This document shows, piece by piece, positions 1 to 12,100 of a stretch of DNA of 64,000 nt. This DNA comes from Lunularia cruciata. Taxonomy: Eukaryota; Streptophyta; Marchantiopsida; Lunulariales; Lunulariaceae. Where the stretch lies: assembly GCA_948567375.1 (NCBI GenBank), contig OX419755.1, positions 68,886,944-68,950,943 on the forward strand. Reading direction: 5' to 3'. The notes beneath the pieces were generated by a model. It was not told the DNA's origin, made no database searches, and saw nothing but the letters and a program-made list of their open reading frames with translations. The position numbers were made by a program, and so were the translations under genes. The number at the start of each line of letters is the position of its first letter. Position 1 is the stretch's first letter.

Positions 1-2482
1 TAGATCAGGATGTCTTTGGCCTGCACCGGTTGGGCATAAGTTGTGTGGATCCCTCCTTCTGCGATGGGCTTCTACTCCACATTACTCGTGTCTGTTTTAG
101 TAACAGCTTTCCTACTTTTATTATCCCTTCCAGTACTGTTAGGCTTCAGTTCTTTCAGCGATGAAACAATCAAGTCCATAAACTGAATTAGATGAAGGAA
201 GGTCTCCTCTGTCTCGGAGGAAAGCTGTACCTGGAACATACCTATTAATGCTCTTGTAAAACAGTGCAAAGTATTACATGGCCAAATGTGTATTGTCCTT
301 TGTAGTGTTGACGGGCTCATGCATACAGAGAGCATGCAGGGGTTCATCTGAGTCCTCATAGACTCACTCCGGGGGCCGTTTCATGATTTTGGTCTTCATG
401 ACTTGTGCTATTGATATCATATACACTTAACACTATGATACATTATCATAGTGTGCTATACACTTCACACATAGTAGTTCCTTAGTACCTCTTGGATACC
501 CAGTATTATACTTCGTGGTCAGCCATTGCCATTAATGTTCCCATTAATTGGTGGTTCTAGTCTCCGGTGCTCTGTGGCCCTTAATTTAATTTGCTTGCTT
601 TCTCCACTAACTGACTTTTTTTTCTTTCAGGTTTTAAAAAGGTATGTCTCCAGTCCTTGCTGTTCTCCTACTCACTATTTTGCATTGCAATCCGGTTTCT
701 TCTGCTTATGCCTATTCCTGCTCTTTTGGTGGAATTGAAGCTTTGGTAGTTCCAGCCTTACCCTTACTCTGCATTATTATTACTTTGAGCGGCAATTTTG
801 CGAGCAACTGAGTTTCCCTTGGCACTCATGAGCTTTCGAACAGAAACTCGGTTCAAGGGGTAATGAGGTTTGCTCAGCTAATTTGGCACTACGTTTGGCA
901 CTGATGAAGTTGTACATACTTGCAAGGAGGCTTACTATGACCGGCTTCTGCTTCCCTCAGTGTTTTTGTGTTTTAGGACTCATGTGTTCATAGCACATGC
1001 TGCGATGTACTATATCCAGTCCTCCAGAATGGCTTCTGCTCTCACCTACCTATATCCAGTCCTCTTAACACTTTGCTCTACTTCCCCGTTCTTTGAACGA
1101 TTGTATACTCTTGTTCTGCTTGACTCGACTGTCGATTTCATGGGTTCCACACGATTTCCGACTTCAGATTAACTTAATTTTCTCGTCTGGCTCGTTATTG
1201 ACGTTTCCCTGTTGAGCTTTTTCCTCTACATGCGCTATTTATCAGTTCCCGTTTATTCGATGCATGCCATTGGTGTACAAGTGTTGCTCTTCAATTGTTT
1301 CTAGATGGTGTTTACTTCTGCTTACATTCGATCAGTTCTATTTCATCTCCTTTCCCGGTTTTATACTAATTTCGTCTTGCACATTCCTTGTGTACATTAC
1401 ATATCATGCATCTTATTTGCATTCAATGAGTTCTGGATCTCCCGTTCTCGAACGACTTCCGTCCTCGTTTCTCAATATACACTTCACACTATGACTGTCA
1501 CAACGTCATGCTGCTTTCTTAAGCTTATACTCGCACTCACTCTGGACTGCAGGTATACCTATGTATCACAACGTCATACTAACCTCTGTATGCAGAGATT
1601 CGGTGCTCCCTAAGTAACTGACAATTATGACGTTCTGTATTGTGTCACTGTCAAATGCCAGGGTCAGTCCAGTCAGACGTGCGTAAGGAACTGGGTTGTT
1701 TACAACGGGTTCTGTCTTTCATTACAAAATAGATTGCTCAAATCTCACGTTTCGCTCCAACCCAGCCAAGATACCATCCACTTTCCCACTTCCACTCCAT
1801 CTCCGCTCCACTCCACCCATCTTCCACTTAAACAACAACAACAGCTATGTTGCTCCTATTGCACTCTATGTCTCTCCTTTTTCTTCCGATTGGACCTCCC
1901 TACTAGCAGAGGGAGGTCATAGACCGCTCGATGATCCCCCTCTGCTTTCCGTTTCAGATGCTTAATCTGTTGCTGTTGTTATCTCTTTGTCCTTCTCCTT
2001 TGTTGTATAATAGGTCACTGCAGGTGCTACTTATGGAATGTAACGATTTCTGTTTGTTGCTTTTTATTACTACGCTTAGTTCTTGTCATGCATTTATTGC
2101 TTAAATTCACTTCTATTCAAGTTGCTTAGATTCACTTCAATTGTATTTGCATACGGTCATACTTGCATTTCATATGCAGGTTCTCGGCTCCCTACTTAGT
2201 GGGTTCTGGAACCCCCCCTTCTCATTTCTCATTACTTAAATAGATCGCCAAATGATACGAATTGCACGACATGACTGGCAGGAATCTAGACTGGCAATGG
2301 TTATAGAAAGTTTTTGTCACTTCCTTAATGGATGTGTATATCCCAACATTATTGGATGGACATTTGTGAAAATGCATCCGGCTAATTTTTGTCCGACTCC
2401 AAGGTAACGCGTCTTGAAAGGCAGTTTAGCGCACAGGAATTTTGATTGCTGACATCTTTGGGGGTTTTCTGTCTCTTTTCAG
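1..2482. other. Presumed large intron or 5' flank of the UPL3/4-like gene
   Basis: No exon is recognisable here. The stretch is pyrimidine-rich on the plus strand and the open frames are short and unlike any family I know. The exon at 2483 begins in phase 0 after a good acceptor (a pyrimidine tract, then CAG), so the transcript should continue upstream. The HECT N-lobe residues normally encoded just before it are not visible on either strand. Either an intron longer than 2.4 kb lies here or the gene is 5'-truncated. The stretch holds one copy of a repeat also found in intron 2. Confidence 0.5.
1224..1490 (+). repeat. Intronic dispersed repeat, copy 1
   Basis: This stretch resembles 3298-3505. 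The strongest match is about 1412-1482 against 3426-3496, roughly 70 bases at about 90% identity by eye, starting at TTCATTCAATGAGTTCTGGA or its close variant. The match weakens toward the 5' end. Terminal inverted repeats and target duplications were not found, so the class is unknown. Both copies lie in the UPL3/4-like gene region. Confidence 0.6.
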
Positions 2483-4433
2483 GTCGATATCCATAATCTT
2501 GAGGAGTACTTATCTTTGGTGGTCGATGCTACGGTAAAATCTGGGATTTCCTCCCAGTTGGAGGCATTTCGTGCTGGTTTTAATCAAGTAAGTTGCATTC
2601 CCTCTGGTTAGGAATTTTATGTTTGAATTTGACTCACGATTTTGAAAACGGTGAAGATACTAGGTCTGCGGAAGCTTTATCGTTGAAATTAACGTGTATA
2701 CCCTGCCGCAGAAGGTATTAGGTCGTACTAAGCCTTGTACAAATCACGCGTCCACCTGATCCATGATATGCAAGAATTGTCAATGCGACTATTGATTCTT
2801 GTACCTATATTAAGCTTTTGTTACCGTAATGAATCTTGCTAGACTATTAGTAATTGTGGAATACCCTATTGGACAAAGCTTTCACAGAAACGGCCTACAA
2901 AAGTCAGTTCCATCTCTTTATGAGATATTGCAAAGAACCATTTCCGGCAATTTGTCATGTAGACGAAAAACCGTCTAGCTTTCATGAGTGTAGTGAATTA
3001 TGTCTTTGGATTACATAGACACAGCTTGCTCAACCGGATCTTATCAACCTTGGTTTTAGCAACCCCTTCCTCGTTTGCAGTGATCAGTTTCGACACTTCC
3101 TCCTAAATCAGTTATGGTTCCTTCATTCAGGTGTTTCTGCTGTCTACATTGCAAATATTCAATGAGGAGGAGTTGGATTCTCTGCTTTGCGGTCGTCGAG
3201 AACTTTGGGTGGTGAGTACGCGCTGAATTAAACTACACGGACTGTATTCAACCTAGGTCGTTGCATTCCACTGCATGAGATCCACTATCCGGCTGAGATT
3301 CTCTACATGCACTGTTGTTTCCGCTTTTCCGATGCTTGCTACTTGTATTTATGGTTTACGTTTATTTATGCTATCATTTGATCAGATGTTCGCTATCTTG
3401 TATACTTCACATATCTTGCATCTCATTTTCATTCAATGAGTTCTGGATCTCCCGTTCCTCGAACGGCTTTTGTCCTCATTTCTCTATATCCGGCTGAGAT
3501 TCGTGCATGAGATCTTTTTATAAATTTGAATATAGTGCGTCTGTTGATACCTGCAGTCAGAGTCACTTGCTGATCTGATGAAGTTTGACCACGGCTACAC
3601 TTCAAGCAGCCCTCCGATTCGAAATGTGAGATAATTTTCATAATCGACAGTGTCTTTATCATTTTGACAATACTAGTTAATATCTCCATATTTGTATGGG
3701 CCTGGATGTTAGTTTGATTGTTTGTTGGGATAAATTGAATTGAGGACTTCTTACTTCATAAATTTAGGAAAGAAGCATTCCTCCATAGCCCTGATTTTGA
3801 GTCTTCCTGTCATCAGTTGTTGGAGATTATGGGAGAGTTCACTCCAGATGAGCAACGTGCATTCTTACGCTTCGTCACTGGAGCACCTCGACTTCCACCT
3901 GGAGGTCTGGCCGCCTTAAGCCCAAAGCTCACAATCGTCCGAAAGGTATGCTCACTCAACTCAAAGGAATAAATGCCACTTCATATTCCCTTGGACTGTA
4001 AGCATTTCAAATATGAATGAACTGTATCATGATACGTTTTCGACTTCACGTGATACCGAAGTGGTGTCCAAGAGTAACGTTCCAATTGATTCGTTTTGTG
4101 CAGCATCCTACTGGTGTAAGCAGTACAGCAGCGACAGTTCTCGGGTCAACGCCTCCAGGTGCTGCAGCTGGTCTGGGTACTACGTTGGCGGATGGAGATT
4201 TGCCCAGTGTCATGACTTGTGCAAACTACCTCAAATTACCGCCATACTCTTGCAAGGTTAGTGTTTCCTGTGGACCCCCAATGTAAATCTGCGTTTTGCA
4301 GTTTCCTTCATTTCCTTCTATTCAGTCCTCGTTCACCTTCGCAGTATAACGCGTTTGTTCCCCGCAGGAGGTGATGCGGGAGCGTTTGGTGTACGCAATA
4401 TGGGAGGGACAAGGATCTTTTGACCTCTCTTAA
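2483..4433 (+). CDS. UPL3: UPL3/UPL4-like HECT E3 ubiquitin ligase, last six exons (3' partial)
   Basis: This is the C-terminal 200 residues of a HECT-domain E3 ubiquitin ligase of the plant UPL3/UPL4 (TRIP12-like) class, which forms a thioester with ubiquitin before passing it to substrate. Exons are 2483-2587, 3131-3211, 3557-3625, 3817-3945, 4104-4256 and 4368-4433. All junctions are GT-AG and phase 0, and TAA is at 4431-4433. Family motifs appear in order: [78 protein letters not shown], then [14 protein letters not shown]. The catalytic cysteine is codon 4218-4220. The chain ends GQGSFDLS. Exon 5 carries a Ser/Thr/Ala/Gly-rich linker before the cysteine loop. Exon order and all key residues are intact, so this part looks functional. 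The N-terminal repeats and the HECT N-lobe are not in view. UPL4 is the main alternative name. Confidence 0.9.
3298..3505 (+). repeat. Intronic dispersed repeat, copy 2 (in intron 2)
   Basis: This second copy of the repeat at 1224-1490 lies between the exons ending at 3211 and starting at 3557. It contains TTCATTCAATGAGTTCTGGA followed by a near-identical 50-base extension. A trinucleotide-scale variation around TCCCGTTC(C)TCGAACG separates the copies. Confidence 0.6.
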
Positions 4434-5982
4434 GTTTTAGCATCTCACACAATCACCAACGATGTGGTGATGATTGGCAACTGAGACTCTAGACCCGGTG
4501 ACAAAGTGGATGTAGGTGGCTTCTTAAATGGAATGGTAATCATACCATTTTCTATACGAATGTTGCAGTTAGCTGAGATTTAGCGCTAGAACCTCATTGT
4601 GCAGATTCACATTCTTGAGGGCCCCCTTGTATTGTTTGTGAATATTTGTAGTGTAGAGATACACTTTGCACTCCCTGGGTGTAACGATCTAGATTGTCTG
4701 CCTTTTGCATCTTTGGAGCTTGACAGCAGGCCACTTCTGCCAGAAGTAAAGTCGTCTTTGGATGAACACATTGACACCTTCACAGACAAGGGCCACTGTT
4801 ACCAACGTGAGTTCTATTTGACGGCTACACCGTATGTGCAGGTAGCCCAGCCTGGTTTCTTCTCCCAATGGATGCCCTTTATTCTGCAGTGACTGGTAGT
4901 AACACTTTATCATGCAGTAGGACTAGTTTATGGGAAGCTTCGGATTACGTGCCTTGAGGGGAAGGTTACATGTGGGCGTGGTCTAGATCATAGTAGAATC
5001 CATTCAAAACAGGGAATCCAACACAATCAAGGATTTAGGTTACAGAAAATTGACTTGTTACTATTGTAAAATATACCCTGCAATTCCTTCAAGTGCTCTT
5101 ATCTGCACCATGATCTTTTGCTGGTTGCATTGAAGCCGCTGATAGCTTGCTTTCACGCCTTATGCTCTGTAGTCAAGCTGATTTCCGCTCATGATATTTA
5201 ATGCCACTCAAAAGTGATTCATTGCGTTCGATTCCCACGTATGGGACACATTATGAATCTGGATTTTTGTACAGTCTGCATGGATTTCTTTGTGGTTGAT
5301 GTTCGGTTACATTTGTTCAGCTTGGAGTGTTATCCTTTCACAGATAATCTATTCTGGATTGCCGAACAGCACTCCGGTTCACGTTGCGGCCTACTATTGA
5401 GTTCACCACAAGGTCATCGCATCAGACTTGGATCAAGAATAGTTTGTGAGGATTTTTGTATAATGCTGAAATCGTAAACTTTGGTCGTGCGAGTTGTTTC
5501 TTGGAGTCGTTTACTTGTGAAGTTCGAAGTGGAAATATTTCTGAGTTTATGCTGTACATTATTAGGGGACCTGTTCGAAAAGGAGCTGCTGACATGTTTT
5601 CTAAGGCATGAGGAACTGGAATGTGCACACGGTGGAACGTAACAACTTCATTCGTGTCGACCAGTCTCCCTCTCCCTTTACCATAAACTAGGGGAAGGGC
5701 ACCAGCATATCGCATGTCACATTTCCGGACCTTTGATCTAGTGTTTAGCTGTTTCTGATGATTCTCTTATCGTTTGGCGATGAATTGGATCTTTTTACAC
5801 AATAAGTTTCTTCTCGAACTACCGTGATAGCTAGCTGTTTAATAAACAGAATTGGCAATACTTCTTGTGATGCGGTCTTTTAGAGATGAAATTAGGTCTC
5901 CATACTCCGGGCAAATGAGTCCATTAACAAACTTCATCCAGTACAACTTTAGCTGACATGGAAAGGAAACTATCATCTCTCG
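4434..5982. other. 3' flank of the UPL3/4-like gene
   Basis: No further exon or recognisable protein is present. The first part presumably includes the 3' UTR. The AATAAA I found (5841-5846) is 1.4 kb past the stop codon and too far to assign with confidence. The short ORFs on both strands match nothing I know. Confidence 0.45.
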
Positions 5983-6075
5983 TCCTATTCGAATCTGGAA
6001 ACATACATCAAAGTTGCCAACGGATATAATGCTTAGCTATCAGACCAACGCGCTAACCAACTGCGTCACCGGCCC
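5983..6075 (-). repeat. tRNA-derived SINE head or tRNA pseudogene
   Basis: The minus strand from 6075 reads GGGCCGGTGACGCAGTTGG and continues with TTAGCGCGTTGGTCTGATAG. It resembles the 5' half of plant elongator tRNA-Met: acceptor-like GGGCCGG, a D-arm with A box, and the anticodon arm, but with GAT where CAT is expected. A B-box-like AGATTCGAATAGG lies downstream at about 5986-5998. The 3' anticodon-stem strand and the acceptor complement are absent, so this cannot fold as a tRNA. Pol III boxes without a cloverleaf suggest a SINE head. The body and tail at lower coordinates were not delimited. Confidence 0.5.
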
Positions 6076-6589
6076 AAGCTTGGGGTAAAACTTGCCAATC
6101 CGAATTATGTCATACATGGTAATGTCATACATGGTATAGGGGTAGGTGTCAATATTGGAATGATGATGTTACATACGATAAAGGACTGCGAGTGGAAACA
6201 AGAAGGATGGACAGACCACATCAAGTTGCACAAGGAAAAGAGAAAGGGATAAAATGGAGCTAAGCCCCGATAGATTCGATAAGGGGAATTTGTATAATGT
6301 AGAGGAACACTATAATATATTGCAATCGGGTCTCCTTGAGGTCACTTCCTAGATAACCTTGTTGAGAGTGTGGAAACGGGAAGCTAGAGGGAGAGATGTG
6401 AGAGGAAAGATACATATTTTCTGAGTGCTCTCTAGCATATATTGAGTGAATAGTAGACTTTGTTCGTCTTTTAATTTCTGTTCCATTGGTACCTAGACTG
6501 AAGATTATGGAGACTTGAGTAGAAAATTATGGGAATTTTAAAGTTTTTTTTAGGGTTTAGAGGGATCATTACCATTGAGAGTGATGTGT
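6076..6589. other. Noncoding stretch between the SINE-like head and LINE copy 1
   Basis: Purine-rich, with a short direct repeat near 6115-6135 (GTCATACATGGTA twice). No gene, LTR or RNA is recognised. It may include unaligned 5' sequence of LINE copy 1. Confidence 0.35.
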
Positions 6590-8660
6590 CAGGAATTTTA
6601 GTTTCTAATTTTCCATATCGATAGGAGGGACACTTGGGATTATGTATGCTTCTTCTTTCCCTTTGTTGATTGTTTTAGGGATATCGATCGAGTTGTGGGA
6701 GTGGTTAGCTTACCCGGCGGGTTACATTTTGGGTCATTTGAGACTAATTTTCTATATCCATGTCTATTCCATAGGTTACACTGCACACTCCATGATGAGG
6801 CTAGATATGCTTTTTGCCTACCACTTGATCATTTAGCAGTGATCCCTTGGACAAGTGAGCATGGTTCATATTCCTCTTACTCCATTGATGATGTCTTCGT
6901 TATGCGAGAGGGAGAATTGCATGTGCATAGAGAGAGGTGGTTGCTAGATTTTGTCAATTTTGAGATGGGGAATTGGGTGGCACTTCAAGAGGAGTTTGTT
7001 AGGGCTACATGTTTTAGGAGATAGGTTTTGCCATAAGATACTATAGAGTCCACTCGATTACAACGATGTAGGACATTGGGTCAGGTGGGAGAGTTTAGTA
7101 GAGCAACATGAGTGCTACACCCTTTGTATATGACTAATCTTATTGATGAGACTATCTATTCCCTATGCTCACTACATCTTATGGTAGTAGAGGGACTACC
7201 ACTAGAGGTCTTAGATTATTAGCTTGAGTAGCCTTTATGTCTTCATAGATCACTTTTTGCACAAGCATTGTGCATTGCTCCTTGCCTTTTCTCAAGAGGC
7301 TTGTTAGGGATGGTATATGAGCACCTTAGAGATTTCTTTAAGGTAGATGATACTTCTAAGGGGTTTATTGAGTTGTTTTAGGTGACTATAGGAGTAGTGA
7401 GAGGAGACATTCCTATGTATGTTAGTCAAGTGTTAGGTGCTAGTCAAATTCTCATGATGGAGAAGGACATTGGAGGCATTAGACCAATTGCTATTGGAGA
7501 GATCTTTTTGCGTTAGGTCAGTCGTACCATTGTCCTTCAATATTGTTCTCACTTTTGACAACACCTCAGTTTGGAGTAGCTTCACTTGGAAGATGTGAGG
7601 CTATATCTCTAGGCAATAAGGAACTCTTAGATATCCATCCAAAGTGGATCATCCTACTGGTGGATGTTGAGAACACTTCTAATAACATCTCATGGGCATC
7701 CATCTTTAGAGAGCTTAGGAAGGCCGTGGATCCTTGGCGAGTCTTATACCTTTTGAGCATTATTTTTATGGCTCTCTTGCTTCCCTTTACTACCAACATG
7801 GTTTCTCACAAGAAGGAGTCACCGTCTTGGAGTAAGTTGTTGGTACACAAAAAGGGAGATCCTTTAGGAAGACCCTTATTTGCCATGGCTCACTTTAGAG
7901 CTCGCCTATCTATTACTTCAGCCATGCTAAGTTGTGTATTTCATTCCTTGGTAGATGATACACACATTATGGACCCTATAGATTAGATTAGGAATGCCTT
8001 TGACCACTTGACTATTGGGCTACATCTAGTAGGCTTGAGAGTCAAGGTGTCAAAGTGTAGGGCATGGTCCTCTTTAGGTATCCCTCCCTATCTTGAGCTT
8101 CAAGAGGAGTGTATCACATCTAGGACAATGTGTTCTTGGAGTGCAAGTAGGATCCATGGATTTTGTCACATGCTTCTTAGACATTGCCCTTGGAGAGGAT
8201 GTTCTCCATGTGGATGATCTTCCATTACTACAAGATCTATAGGTGGCATTTAGTATACTCTCCTCTAATATTGCTTGTCAACCGACTTACCTCATCCACA
8301 CATTTCTCCTCTCCTTGTCCTTTGTATCACGTCTCTTTGTATTACGTCTAAGAGTCTTTGATAAGAGGATTATGGGAGTCATTGGTGATATTATTGGACT
8401 AAGGACATTTGATTGTGTGATGGGGGATTTGGCACATAGATAGAAGGCTCTACCAATCTCTTGTGGAGGGGTTGGCTTGCTATCTATGGAGTAGATGGCA
8501 CCTATAGAATTTTTGGGTAGTTGAGCTCTCTTGGCACTCCTACTTTCCTCTCGTTTTGTGTTTGTTGGTAGGCTGGTTTTGGAAACTTATGTGATAGAGG
8601 TGGAGGAGAAATCCTTTCTCTCTAGATGTTATTGCGGCAGATGAAAGATAGTCTATCACC
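6590..8660 (+). pseudogene. LINE copy 1, reverse-transcriptase part (decayed)
   Basis: This is a non-LTR retrotransposon reverse transcriptase, broken by stops and frameshifts. The motifs, spread over several frames, are GGIRPIAIGE (about 7470-7500), QFGVAS (from 7567), LLVDVENTSNNIS (about 7656-7695, motif A aspartate), KGDPLGRPLFAMAHF (7852-7896), and LVDDTHI (about 7951-7971, catalytic Asp pair kept). These are followed by VGLRVKVSKCRAWS and later PLLQDL-like and VAFSILSS-like segments. The longest open piece is 7543-7986. The homologous copy 2 runs on the opposite strand at 19.1-15.4 kb; homology between them starts near 6590. The 3' part of this copy resumes at 14375 after the A1 insertion. 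I know this RT type from plant genomes but cannot assign a clade without alignment. Confidence 0.75.
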
Positions 8661-8665
8661 ACAAG
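8661..8665 (+). repeat. Target-site duplication ACAAG, left of A1
   Basis: ACAAG at 8661-8665 matches ACAAG at 14370-14374. With A1 removed, the flanks join into a sequence collinear with LINE copy 2 (CCACAAGCACA). Confidence 0.9.
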
Positions 8666-9090
8666 TGTAAAAGATCAAGACCAAGAAGAGAAATAGGAGA
8701 ATGGAAACCCACATTGGGACACTTGAATGTGGGAAAACTCCAAATGCCTAGCATGAGCTTTGGCTTTGGTATTTATAGGTAGCATACAAGGCCCTTGAGA
8801 AGCTGCTTAAGAAGCTTCCTCAAGCTGCTTTCTTAGAGTGCAAGCCAAGTTAACTAGGAAGCTTCTCAAGAAACTTCCTTCTAGAAGTCGCATACTTGAT
8901 GTGCAAGCTAAGCTAGTTGGAAGCTTCTAGAAGTTTCCTTCTAAAAGCTACTTACTTGAGATGCAAGCTAAGCTAGCCGGGAAGCTTCCAAGAAGCTTCC
9001 TAGATACTTCCTGAATATTCTAGGCTAATTTGTCTTATGTGATACTTTGAAAGCCCAACTAACTTCATCGCTAAACTCCATATTGTTACA
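8666..9090 (-). repeat. 3' LTR of A1
   Basis: 425 bp, reading TGTAAAAGATC ... TATTGTTACA on the plus strand. It shares the TTC/GAA-rich U3 block of family A, then a TATTTATAGG stretch that is the reverse of the TATA region. Confidence 0.9.
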
Positions 9091-9109
9091 TATTCCCCTA
9101 CCGCTAGTT

Positions 9110-12100
9110 GGTGACGTCCTTGTTGCCAATGAAGCTTCAAATTCTTGGATGGCCGTTTGTGCATTCAGGAGGTGAGAAAGAGGTTCCCATGTGGCATCAT
9201 GAAGGGGATACCCTTTCCAAAGGACCTTATACTCCGTATGTTGGTGCGGCCTTGTTGAATATGGGGACGTGCAAGGATGCAATCAACTTTGTACTCCTCA
9301 TGATCATTGATAGGGATAAGAAGAGGGGGAGGTTGGACTCAAGAGGAAAAGGAAGAGGGGTTAGGAACAAAGAGTTTCAACTTGGAAACATGAAAGATAG
9401 GATGGATATGCATATGACAAGGCAAGGCAAGCTGATAAGCAACAGGAGAGACAATTTAGGTGATATCAAAGGGTCATATCCAATTAGGGGCAAGTTTACA
9501 AACTTGGGTATCAAGTAGAAGAAGGAGGTTACTAGAGGATAGCATGAATTTATCACCGACTTCAAAGGTGAGATCAAGACAATGGTGGTCCGCATATTGT
9601 TTTTGGCAATTCTGAGCAACAAGGAGGTGAGACTTGGCTTTTTGGAGAGATTGGGATATAGTGGTCAAGAATGTGGAAGTATGAGGAACTTGAGATGGAG
9701 AAGGAGCAAGAAGAGAATCTAGAACAAGTGGATCTTGGCCAAAATTGAGAAAGAACAGAGAAATCCAGTGCTTGCCTGTTTGGAATTGTTGTAGGTAAAT
9801 TTTGCAGCTGCAAGACATTCATCCCAATTGGTATGGTGGACATTGACAAAGGCACACAACATATCTTCCAATGTACGATTTGGACGTTTGGTTTGTCCAT
9901 TGGTTTGAGGATGATAGGCCGTGGACAAAGCAAGCTTGGTGCCGAGTATCTGGAAGAGTACTAGCCAAAACTTCACGGTAAATCGAGGATCACGGTTGGA
10001 GATGAGTACACATGGCATCCCATGATGCTTAAAGACATTGTCAAAGTAGATTTATGCTAAGGTTGGAGCATCCACGGTATCACAGGTTGGTGCCAAGTGG
10101 ATTTTTTTTACTAAGCTTATCCATAAATACCATAATTGCGGTGTGTCCTTGTTTTGTCTTTGGCAAAGATGTGATAAGATCCAAGCTCACGTGCTCCCAA
10201 TGAGCGGATGGAATCGTGAGTGGTTGAAGGATTCAACTTGGTTTCTGATTGCTGGCCTTGTTACGTTAGCAATTCTCACATGATCAGACAAATTCTCAAA
10301 CATCTTGTGTCATGTTGGGCCACCACCATTGATGTTGAAGGGTACCCAAGGTCTTGTCTACACCCATGTGACCAGCGATGGGTAAATCATGGGCTTCTTG
10401 AAGGCACACAAGTCAAAGATCGCCTTTAGCTGGAACATAGATCCAGTCCTCATGGAATAAAATGCCCTCCTTGATGGAGAAGGTGTTGTTATCCTTATTG
10501 CATGCCGTATGGTAACCATATACCATTTGGAAGAAGTGATCTTGGTGTAGAGCTGACTGAAACTCGTTTTGGACCTTGGAGTCAACTGACACCATTGAAA
10601 TTACCATTGTGATGAGAGGAAGAGACTTCAAATCAAGTTGTCGTGATAAAGCATCAAGGATGACATGGAACCAACCTAGTTTGTACTCAATTTTGATGTC
10701 ATAAAATTGAAGTTGTTCCTCACATTGATGATGTTTACTCTGCATGTGTTCCAAGTGTAAGGTCTGCAACAATGGTTTGTGATTAGTTTGCATGATCACT
10801 TGTTTCTCCAAGAGGTAATGCCTCCATACCTTGGTGGCATATACCATTGCAAGTTGTTCTCAATCTCAAGCAGAGTAGTTTCATTCAGCTGTATTGAATT
10901 GGTGAGACACAAAGGCAATGGGATAGAGTCCATATGGGAATTCTTGTTGTAGCACGGCTCAATTGCAAAGTTAGAAACATCAAAATCAACCACATAGGGT
11001 AGTTGAGGATCATATGGTTGAAGAATGGGTCTTGAAGACACATATGCTTTTACTTTTGGATTGCTTCTTCATGCTTGGTGGTCCACTGGAAGCTTGAGTT
11101 CTTTCTCAAGAGGTCAGTCAATGGTGTAGCTACACAAGCATAATAATTGATGAAACATCAGTAAAAACTGGCCAATCCATTGAATGCTCATACTTCTTTA
11201 GCATCCTTCGGGGTAGGCCAATCAGTAATGGCCTTGATTTTCTCTTCTTCCATCTTGATCCCCTCTGATGAGATCTTATGACCCAAGAAGGTAACCTCCT
11301 TCTGCCAAAAGGCACACTTTGACTTCTTGTAGTAAAATTTCCATTGTTGTAGTTGTCTTAGGACTTCTCGCACATGATTCACGTGATCTGCCTGTGTCTT
11401 ACTATAAATTAAGATATCATCTAAGAACACCACCACAGATCAATCCAATAGTCTATCCAACACACCCGATGCATCTGATCCATGAAGATTGCTAGAGCAT
11501 TAGTGAGTTCAAAAGGTAGAACTCTCCACTCAAAATACCCATACCTTGTATGAAAGGCAGTCTTTTGCACATCCTCTCTATCAATAGGAGTTTGCCAATA
11601 GTTGCTGTAAAGATCCAACTTGGAAAACTAGGATGCTCCACTTAGTTGATCAAGCAAGTCATCAATCCGAGGCAAGGGATATGCATTCTTCATGGTTTGC
11701 TTATTGAGCCCACGGTAATCAATACAAAAATAAAGTCTTCTATCCTTCTTTGGAACAAATAGTATTGATACTCTCCAAGGAGAGGTATTATGTTGTATGA
11801 AGTCCTTCTCCAACATATTTGTAAGTGTTGTTTGAAACTCCTCCAACTCCTTTGGTGAGAGCCGATAGATCGGTCTACTCATTGGAGTACTCCTTGGCAA
11901 TAACTCGATCTTGAAGGGCATACCTTGATCGGAAGGTAATCCCTTTGGCAGATCATATGGAAACATGTCTGCAAACTCTTGAACTATCCGATCAACTATT
12001 GCTTGATGAAGCTTTTGGCCCTCCTTCGATTGTCCTTGTGCAATTGGCTTGATCCACACCGCAAATATAAAATTATCTTCCTCCAAAGCCTGCTCAATTG

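Noticed and set aside
609-645. An 11-bp micro-exon (CAG|GTTTTAAAAAG|GTATGT)
   Set aside because: Splice-like signals by chance are common in pyrimidine-rich introns, and the 11 bp cannot be tied to the UPL3 protein.
72-5715. Short ORFs of 60-109 codons around the UPL3/4-like gene
   Set aside because: They lie in introns, flanks or antisense, and show no family motif or conserved codon pattern. The exons give a complete explanation of the coding signal.
6020-6075. Functional tRNA gene
   Set aside because: The 3' anticodon strand, T-arm fold and acceptor complement are missing.
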